Of a DNA stretch of 64,000 nucleotides, positions 56,806 to 64,000 are shown piece after piece. The notes under the pieces are model-generated. The model saw nothing but the letters and a program-made list of their open reading frames with translations. It had not been told where the DNA came from and searched no databases. This DNA is from Colias croceus (taxonomy: Eukaryota; Arthropoda; Insecta; Lepidoptera; Pieridae). The position numbers and the translations under genes were made by a program. The stretch's first letter is position 1, and each line of letters starts with the position of its first letter. Where the stretch lies: positions 10,726,001-10,790,000 of the forward strand of contig NC_059549.1 of the NCBI RefSeq assembly GCF_905220415.1, read 5' to 3'.

Positions 56806-58030
56806 GTTACAGGCAGCGATTTGCAGAGAGAATAAAGGTTTTTCAACTGATTTGTTGTGGTATCTTTTCTTACCACCTAAATATATTTTATAAACAATAG
56901 GTAATAACTACCTACGCTAATAAAAAATAAAAACGTACGCTACAAATTGTTTGCCATTGTTTTTCATGACAAACAGGTATAGTTTACTATAATTTAAGTT
57001 CATGTAGTTTCTTGAAATAAAAGCTTTCTTTCTATTATAACATACATGTACATAAGCATGTGTGTGTAAATAACGACCCAAGCTCGGCCCAGTTTGTTCT
57101 GCGAGCCAAATCTACTATTGTTGTCCGAATTTACGAAAATTACCCGTGTTAAATAACCTCGGAATGCATAATTTAGCTTGTTACATGGAAGCTTAATAAA
57201 TCATTTATTAAACTGATAAACAGTGTGTGTTTGTATGTTATAATTCTTAAATTCTCCATACCTCTGAAATTATTTCAAATTCCACAAGAAAGTACCTTTC
57301 TGGCTTTACTAAAACTACCCCGTCATTTGCAATTACCACAATGTTTACTCCAACAACAAAGTAGTCAGATTCATCACAATTGAATGCCACAGCGGATGCT
57401 CATTCTAACCCCACTATGGCAAATTATTTTAGTGTAAACAGACGTAGAGCATTTTTTCGTTGTTCTTAGTGCGTTCGAAAAGATTCTATGCAATGTTCTA
57501 ATACTGAACAACACTGAATACGTGTTTTCGTTTACACTAAAAGATCACGAAAGAATGCTCTTTCTCTAGCTCTATGTTCGTTTGATGTAAATGCACCGTA
57601 ATTGGACCAAATTCTTTAGTTATTCACTTGTCAATGGTCACACATCCCACATAGTCGGGGATTATTCCATTTCCGCAGTTTTCCGAGCGACAACTCTCGC
57701 GTATTGTCCGAATTACGGTAAGTTAGATAAAGTTTTGGTCTTGGCGTTGTTTGCGGCTTAGTTAATGTAACAATGTTTTGGTAAACTACCGAATACTTGA
57801 TTAATGGAAATACAAGTTAATTTCGTAATTAGTTTTATAAGGGAGGGAAAATGGAACTTTTTTAATTGTTTGGTGAAGGTTTGAAGGGCTGTGAAAAGGA
57901 TTACTAACGTTTGAATGTTGCTGGGTAGTGCTGAATGTTTAGGTATCATTGCTTGTGAGATTTGGACGACGATCCAGAGTCTAGACGAATATTAATGTAT
58001 AATAGAAATTAGAAGCCTAAATTCTTTTAA
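56806..58030. other. AT-rich stretch between the two LINE insertions
   Basis: No gene or repeat family was identified apart from the TTAA/TAA flank of the next MITE. Confidence 0.4.
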
Positions 58031-58205
58031 GGGCCGATTTTTTAATCCTTGGTAAAAATTTATCCGTCCAGTAAAGTATTACACGAACATTTTAAAATGT
58101 CACCTGTAATTTGTCAAATACGGACAATTAGAATACATTTTTGAAATGGTAGTTTAATACGTTATTCGATGAATAAGTTTTAACCAACGATTGAAAAATC
58201 AGCCC
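58031..58205. mobile_element. MITE, second copy of the TTAA-flanked family
   Basis: It matches 20602-20775 in length and sequence (AATAAAGTATTACAC, GAAATGGTAGTTT, TACGTTATTCGA). Inverted ends are GGGCCGATTTTTTAATC and GATTGAAAAATCAGCCC. TTAA precedes it, but the right flank reads TAATTAA, so the target is TAA or a mutated TTAA. Confidence 0.7.
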
Positions 58206-58354
58206 TAATTAATATATTGAATATTCGCATGATGAACTGTATCTGGCAATCTTAAGGACAAAAATAGAATTTTAATAACCTTTACTTTGTTTCTGTTAAA
58301 CGAAATACAATTTAAGGGTTATTATTTGTATAAAATTGAACGAATAAAAGTTGA

Positions 58355-58580
58355 AATGGCGGCCGTAAATCAGAATTCAAAGGGTATTTATCGGCCATTT
58401 GCGATTGTCGCTGTGTTTATACTTTTACACGGTCGTTTGGTTTGTTCGTATTTCTGTGTGATAACAGTAAATTGCGTTGTTGTTATATCTGTATTAGGTG
58501 GTATTCTCTCGTGTCTGATTGTTAAGGTTGGAGGGTTTTATGACGTGTGTAAAACGACGTTCTCTAGAGATTATTTTTAA
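58355..58580 (+). other. Hydrophobic open frame cut by the RTE insertion, doubtful
   Basis: An ATG in good context (GAAATGGCGGCC) begins a frame of about 74 codons with hydrophobic stretches (FAIVAVFILL, ITVNCVVVISVLGGILSCLI). It ends in TAA exactly at the RTE junction. The composition could encode membrane segments but no family is recognised. AT-rich noncoding DNA can give similar frames. Confidence 0.15.
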
Positions 58581-60125
58581 CCTCCCACATTCGCAGAAGT
58601 GCACAAGGCAATTATGCGGCTGAAAAATAACAAAGCACCAGGTATTGACGGCGTGCCTTCTGAAGTGTGGAAGCAAAGTGGAGCGGTGGTGCAATCCAAG
58701 TTATATGAAGTCCTCAGAAAGATATGGGATGAACAGATACAGCCGAAAGATTGGAATACGGGAATAATATGCCCAGTCCACAAGAAGGGTAACAAGAAAA
58801 AGTGTAGCAACTACCGCGGGATTGCTCTGTTGCCAACAGCGTATAAGATCTTTTCGTACATACTGCTAGATCGACTGGAACCTTACGCGGAAAGAATTCT
58901 CAGCGATTATCAGTGTGGGTTTCGTCGGAACCGAAGCACGATCGACCAGATTTTCCTTATCAAACAGATAATGGAAAAGAGATGGGAATATGCTCAGAGC
59001 ATGCACGCGCTGTTTGTGGACTTCGAGAAGGCATACGATAGCATTGATAGAGGCGCCCTGTTTGCTATCTTAAAGGAGCTTGGTATCCCAATCAAACTGG
59101 TGGATCTAATAAAGGTGGCTATTGGGGAGAGTAGCATGCATGTAAGGGTAGGTAAAGAACTCACAGAAGGCTTCGCGGTGTTCACCGGATTAAAACAAGG
59201 TGACGCCCTGTCACCTGTGCTATTCAATTTAGTACTGGAATATATCCTGCGTAAAATGCTTGCATTGGATTGGGGAGTGTCACTGAATGGAAAGCATAAG
59301 GTGATTGGGTATGCTGATGACCTCGCATTGTTAGGTGAAACCCGCGACGAAGTGAGCGAAGCCGCGAGTATCTTGAAAGAAGAAGCGGAAAAGGTTGGAC
59401 TAAAAATCAATGCCAACAAAACGGAATATCTCCACATGAAGCGGTATAGAGATACACGAGCCCAACGCCAAGACCTACAGGCTGGAGATACGACGTACAA
59501 AGGAGTTGCTAGTTTTCGATATCTGGGTTGCACTATAACTGACTCACATTCCAGGGAGGAAGAAATTAATATCCGTATCCAAAATACCCTGAAATGTGGC
59601 GCAGCTTTGCATAAGGTGCTCGCGTCCAGGCTTCTGAGCAAAAACACCAAATTACGTATATACAAAACGGTCATAAGACCAATACTTATGTATGGGTGTG
59701 AAGCCTGGACCCTGACCCAGAATGAAGAACGCAAGCTTTTAGTCGCCGAAAGAAGGCTTCTTCGCAAGATCTTTGGTCCCACCAGACGAGAGGACGGAAG
59801 CTGGAGAGTCCGAACAAATGCCGAACTTGAAAAACTAATGGCCGAGCCAAATATACTTGGAGAAATAAAAGCACAACGGCTCCGTTGGCTCGGTCATGTA
59901 GAAAGAATGGGTGAGGAACGAGGACTGAAGAGGGCATACTTGGGGCGACCCCTGGGCCGACGGCCGGTTGGACGACCTAAGTATCGCTGGCGCGATCGAG
60001 TAGAGGTGGACCTGCGCGTGCTACGAGCCAATAATTGGCAAGAGACCGCTCAGGACCGGGGAAGATGGAGAGTTCTCGTCTCAGAGGCCAAGACCCACTT
60101 TGGGGTTTCAGCGCCAGAGGAGTAA
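58581..60125 (+). pseudogene. RTE reverse transcriptase, N-terminally truncated
   Basis: The uninterrupted frame of 514 codons lacks its endonuclease domain and start. The only candidate starts are internal, with the first ATG at 58614. Counting from the GTG at 58599, visible motifs are NNKAPGIDGVP (10-20), NYRGIALL (71-78), QCGFRRNRSTIDQ (105-117), FVDFEKAYDS (139-148), GLKQGDALSP (197-206) and catalytic YADD (238-241). The C-terminal half has MYGCEAWTLTQNEERKL and RLRWLGHVERM followed by GRRPVGRPKYRWRDRVE, characteristic of RTE elements. The catalytic motifs are intact, but without the endonuclease it is a dead-on-arrival copy. No stops or frameshifts have accumulated, so the insertion is young. 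Confidence 0.85.
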
Positions 60126-60141
60126 GTAAGTGAGTAAGTAA
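58581..60141 (+). mobile_element. 5'-truncated RTE non-LTR retrotransposon
   Basis: The insertion begins within coding sequence (reading PPTFAEVHKAIMRLKNNKAPG) and ends straight after the stop codon with TAAGTAAGTGAGTAAGTAA. A near-absent 3' UTR and a tandem tail are typical of the RTE clade. The endonuclease half is missing. No clear target duplication was found. Its protein differs from the LINE at 52.7-56.8 kb, so the two belong to separate families. Confidence 0.85.
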
Positions 60142-61680
60142 TTCAAATTCTGTGTTTTATAAATAATAATTATCGAGTTTTATTTGAGAAATAAACAAAA
60201 CCCCTTTCAGTATTATAAGGTCTTAAACATTTGGCGTGTAATAAAATCACTACAGGATGTTAGTTTAGGAAAATCACTTTCAATTTAACGTGAAATGCTG
60301 TCGAATGAAATTAAAAAAATAAGGAAACCCGACTAAACAATTCAGATTAGCATAATGCCTTTGAATAATAATTTGTATTCAGTTCGTGTAAGATTTTAGC
60401 GCCAATGTATTTTTGTAGAATACAGATTTTTGGTAATTATTAACGACGTCCCCTTTCATTTTCACGTCGACAGTTTTTCTTTGGTTTCTTCGTTAATTGT
60501 TATCGACGTTTAGCGTTTTTAATCATACTAAGTTCAGCGTAAATTTTGCAATCAAATCAAAGCAACGCCAGGCACCTTCTTCATAGCAATAAAATATTTT
60601 GTGGGAAAGCTTAAATTTATTACAGTTCTCTGCAATAATTAGTAGAATAAGACAGCCACTTATTAATAGTTTTGTTTATAATTATAAAATTTAAACAATG
60701 TTTAAAACGTTTGAAAAAAGATCAAGTCTACAACATGTTATAGAAATTTTCGTAATAGCCAATAAGATCACTCTATACAGCAAAAATAGGTTAGCAATCT
60801 TCATAAATATTTAAGTACAGGGTGTCCTGTTGCCATCATCGGGATCACCACGTGGCCTTATGTCGGAGTTTCGGAGTTTTATAAAGAACATTGCTTTATA
60901 ACGTGAGCAATCGTAAAAGTTTTATTATTTTCGGTTCGCTCTTGGAGTTAAGGATGTCTGTTTATTTCAGTATTTCAATATTGATTAACTTTAAGCGTAA
61001 GTAACTTCGGATATTGGTGATGTAGAGTATTTCAGTTAAGATACACATTTATAATTTGTCGAGTTAAAGATTTCGTTTGAAAAAACAGTAGCACGACACC
61101 AAATTCATTATCGTTTACGCAATTAATACGCGCATTTAAAATCCTCGTTATATTAATAATTTCATGTTTAAAATAACACGAGCCTTCAGAAATGATTAGA
61201 GCCAAGTTTCCGTAAGCCCTGTTGGCGGATATCAATTTAAATATGCTAATTTTGTGCTAAAATAATGCAATCGATGCGACGTAATGGTATTAAGTTATGG
61301 CATACGTTTTTACAGAAGCCGTATTTTAATTTGATACTGGTGAATCATATCTATACCTTCCTGATTATTAATGAGAGAATAAATCAATGCAAGATGTAGA
61401 ATAAAATTATTAGAAGTAATGGAAATTCATAGAATAAATCAGTGCATTGATCGTAACAAGCTAGCAAGGTTTTAATATATGGATGAGTTATAGTAGGTAT
61501 ATTGGAATTCCCGGGACAAAAATTTAAAAATCTCATAGCTTTTGTATTTTGAAAAAGTCAGCCTTTTTCGTACGAAATAATTTCACAAGGCAGGTAATTG
61601 TACTTTTTTAGACTAGGTATACAAACATTAGAACAACATCATAACAAGGTAATAGCTAAGCTTTAAGCCCAATAAAATAC
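60142..61680. other. AT-rich stretch, nothing recognised
   Basis: About 1.5 kb without recognised gene or repeat. The open frame at 61032-61235 (minus) has no motif. Confidence 0.4.
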
Positions 61681-61683
61681 CTG

Positions 61684-62208
61684 AGCGCCGAGACAAATGT
61701 CAAAACGCCAAGGAATAGAATACGCTATCGATAGAAATTGACATAAGCGTACGATGTTTTGCCTAAGGATTCGGTCACCCTACCAGCGACAATGACGACC
61801 ACGGACAAAATTTTCAACCAGTCGCAATTAAATAAAATTGTGCAAAACATAATTAAAATGACATTTAAGAATTTCCTGTCGTATTGGTGTTTGGAAACAT
61901 TTTTTTTAGATCAATGAATAAACAAACAGGTTTTTCATAGAAACGGAGGCTCCTAGAAAAAAATGTATTTCACATTTTTTATAGATAATTAGATGATCTA
62001 CAATTTTGGTTCAGGTGATTGTATGATAAACTTATCGTCTCAGCGAAAATCGCAAAAAAACCCTATTTTTTTATTAATTGACCTCGAAATTTTTTATTTC
62101 CGAGTACTAGAATGACGAGAGATTTAAATATTGATTTTGAACAAATTTCGGCAAGATTGGAATTTTGGTCGTGGTCGTCTTCGTCGTTGGTAGTGTGACC
62201 GAAAGGCC
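61684..62208 (+). mobile_element. CTG-flanked element, copy A, subterminal deletion
   Basis: It starts AGCGCCGAGACAAATG after CTG (61681-61683) and runs in the same orientation as 38033-38641. It follows that copy to GTGTGACCGAA, then skips about 84 bp of the right inverted repeat and ends AAGGCC before CTG (62209-62211). Noncoding. Confidence 0.75.
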
Positions 62209-62211
62209 CTG

Positions 62212-62820
62212 GGGCCTTAGACAAACGTACGTAACGCCATGGAATAGAAACTGCTAACGCTAATTATTGACATAAGCTCATGACATTTTGGTAATGGTTC
62301 GGTCACACTACCAAAGACGACGACGACCACGACCAAAATTCCAATCTTGCCGAAATTTGTTCAAAATCAATATTAAAATCTCCCGTCATTCTAGTACGCG
62401 GAAATAAAAAATTTCGAGGTCAATTATTAAAAAAAATAGGGTTTTTTTGCGATTTTCGCCGAGATGGTAAGTTTATCATACAATCACCTGAACCAAAATT
62501 GTAGATCATCTAATTATCTATAAAAAAGGTTAAATACATTTTTTTCCAGGAGCCACCGTTTCTATGAAAAACCTGTTTGTTTATCCATTGATCTCAAAAA
62601 AATTTTTTCCAAACACCAATACGACAGGAAATTCTTAAATTTCATTTTTAATTGTGTTTTGCACAATTTTATTTAATTGCGACTGGATGAAAATTTTCTT
62701 GGTGGTCGTCCATGTCCTTGGTAGGGTGACCGAATCCTTAGGCAAAACATCATACGCTTATGTCAATTTCTATCGATAGCGTATTCTATTCCTTGGCGTT
62801 TTGACGTTCGTCTCGGCGCT
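62212..62820 (-). mobile_element. CTG-flanked element, copy B, complete and inverted
   Basis: The 609-bp copy, the same length as the copy at 38033-38641, lies between CTG at 62209-62211 and CTG at 62821-62823. Its left end is GGGCCTTAGACAAACG and its right end CTCGGCGCT. It runs opposite to copy A, so the pair makes a palindrome of about 1.1 kb. Confidence 0.8.
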
Positions 62821-63067
62821 CTGGAACCTATTTACACAGCATCCAATCTAATCCAACCATACAGGGAGTCAAGCGATGATATACCTAACTACTGTAAAGT
62901 CCAAGTCACGTATAAACTCATTACATGATGTTTGCTCCAGCTTTCAAAGGCAGTTACAGTTCCCTGAGGCCTGACAGTGTCGAGTTAACATCCAGGACAG
63001 GGATTCAGGGAAAAAATGCTTTTCGGATAATGTTGTTTAAACTTTTTTGATGCGGACATATAAGTAA

Positions 63068-63299
63068 CTAGATTACCGCCCGCGGCTTCGCCCGCACAGA
63101 AGAAAAACCCGCATAGTTCCCGTGGGATTTCCGGGATTGGGTCATTTTCCCGGGATAAAAAGTAGCCTATGTCCTTTCTCGGGTATCAAAATATCTCCAT
63201 ACCAAATTTCATGAAAATTGGTTCCGTAGTTTAGGCGTGATTGAGTAACAGACAGACAGACAGACAGAGTTACTTTCGCATTTATAATATTAGTATGGA
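63068..63299 (-). mobile_element. Non-autonomous Helitron-like element, inverted
   Basis: On the minus strand it begins TCCATACTAATATTATAAAT after A and ends CGGTAATCTAG before T. It has a (CTGT)n run near its 5' end and the hairpin block GCGGGCGAAGCCGCGGGC. Close to 25042-25267 and 35190-35438. Confidence 0.85.
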
Positions 63300-64000
63300 T
63301 TGTTGATGGTTTTTGTTATAGGTAGTAGTTTTGTATGTTTTTGTTAATGCGTTTTGGTAAACTATATATGCGTATCCGATATAAAACTATTTAATTTGGA
63401 CAGTTCTCCCCTCATGTAGTAAAGTCGTGCGCGATCTCATCGTTATTAATAGATAATTTCTTGAACTAACTGAAGGAAAACACAAAAGAAACTTTATAAA
63501 ACTTGTTAATTACACAACTTTTTGTAACACTAATATTTTCCGACTAAAGCGATCGAAGCAACTTTCACGAACTTCAAGCAAATTCCGCGAACACATAAAA
63601 CTTTTGTTTTGTTTATGACGAGTTTCCTCAACTTACTGGATATAAGTAACAATACCCCACTTTATAGTTTCACCGCTGCATGCTCGTTTTTTGCGCATTC
63701 CTAGCTGTGACTGGCCGCGGCAAGTTGTAATGGAGTTGTCAAGTGCATGAGTTTACGTATCGAAGCGTTGCGGCACAAGTTTTGAGTGCGGGAGTTATGT
63801 GAAGTGCCTGACTTTAGCTATTTGCAGACTTTATATAGTTTGTGTGCTTGATATCTAAGCCGCAGTACTGCAAGTTGTAACTTTTAGTTAGAAATTAGAA
63901 ATTAAACTTCAAAGTGCATTCACAATACGATTAAACATTGTATTAATTAAACTGGTGTTTCTATTTGATAACTTCACGTTGAAATGAAATAATAAATTAA
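63300..64000. other. Right edge, unassigned
   Basis: AT-rich to about 63650, then 63670-63830 is GC-richer with several CpG (CTGGCCGCGGC, CGAAGCGTTGCGGC). This could mark a promoter or 5' exon lying beyond the window, but no motif or open frame proves it. Confidence 0.3.

Noticed and set aside
58994..59782. 262-codon minus-strand open frame
   Set aside because: It is antisense to the RTE reverse transcriptase frame; Ser/Leu-rich with no motif, and the plus strand has clear reverse transcriptase motifs.

Overview
This window looks like moth or butterfly (Lepidoptera) nuclear DNA. It is AT-rich, has no bacterial-style gene packing, and is full of repeat types typical of lepidopteran genomes: short Helitron-like elements with a TC start, a GC-rich hairpin and a CTAG end inserted between A and T; tRNA-derived SINEs; RTE-type LINEs; and many small inverted-repeat elements. 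The assignment rests on these repeat families, because I recognise no host protein-coding exon. The window is best read as intergenic or large-intron DNA colonised by mobile elements.

Layout. 1-5.2 kb: unique DNA, a small inverted-repeat element, a Helitron-like element and a GC-rich retroposon (4194-5162) with poly(A) on the minus strand and a 16-bp target duplication. 5.2-15 kb: mostly unique AT-rich DNA with a TTA-flanked MITE, two adjacent inverted-repeat elements near 12.2-12.6 kb and a Helitron at 13.1-13.4 kb. 15.9-18.0 kb: a 2.08-kb foldback-type element made almost only of a tandem repeat in two opposed arrays, bounded by a perfect 9-bp target duplication. 19-27 kb: a dense cluster of Helitrons, four copies of an inverted-repeat family, a TTAA-flanked MITE and a SINE. 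28.0-31.3 kb: a DNA transposon with about 25-bp terminal inverted repeats, subterminal motif arrays, two short protein-like open frames, nested retroposons and a near-perfect 0.6-kb palindrome. 31-52 kb: mainly unique DNA with scattered elements, including a 609-bp element flanked by CTG, a complete tRNA-derived SINE and a TA-flanked MITE. 52.6-56.8 kb: a full-length, apparently intact non-LTR retrotransposon with endonuclease and reverse transcriptase in one frame and a perfect 12-bp target duplication. 58.6-60.1 kb: a 5'-truncated RTE retrotransposon with an uninterrupted reverse transcriptase frame. 61.7-62.8 kb: two head-to-head copies of the CTG-flanked element forming a 1.1-kb palindrome. 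63.1-63.3 kb: one more Helitron.

The elements do not form a pathway. The two LINEs could supply reverse transcriptase for the SINEs and other retroposons. No Helitron helicase and no complete transposase was found, so the Helitron-like and TIR elements here are non-autonomous or decayed. The most unusual structures are the foldback element, the TIR transposon with its internal palindrome, the paired CTG-flanked elements and the intact LINE.
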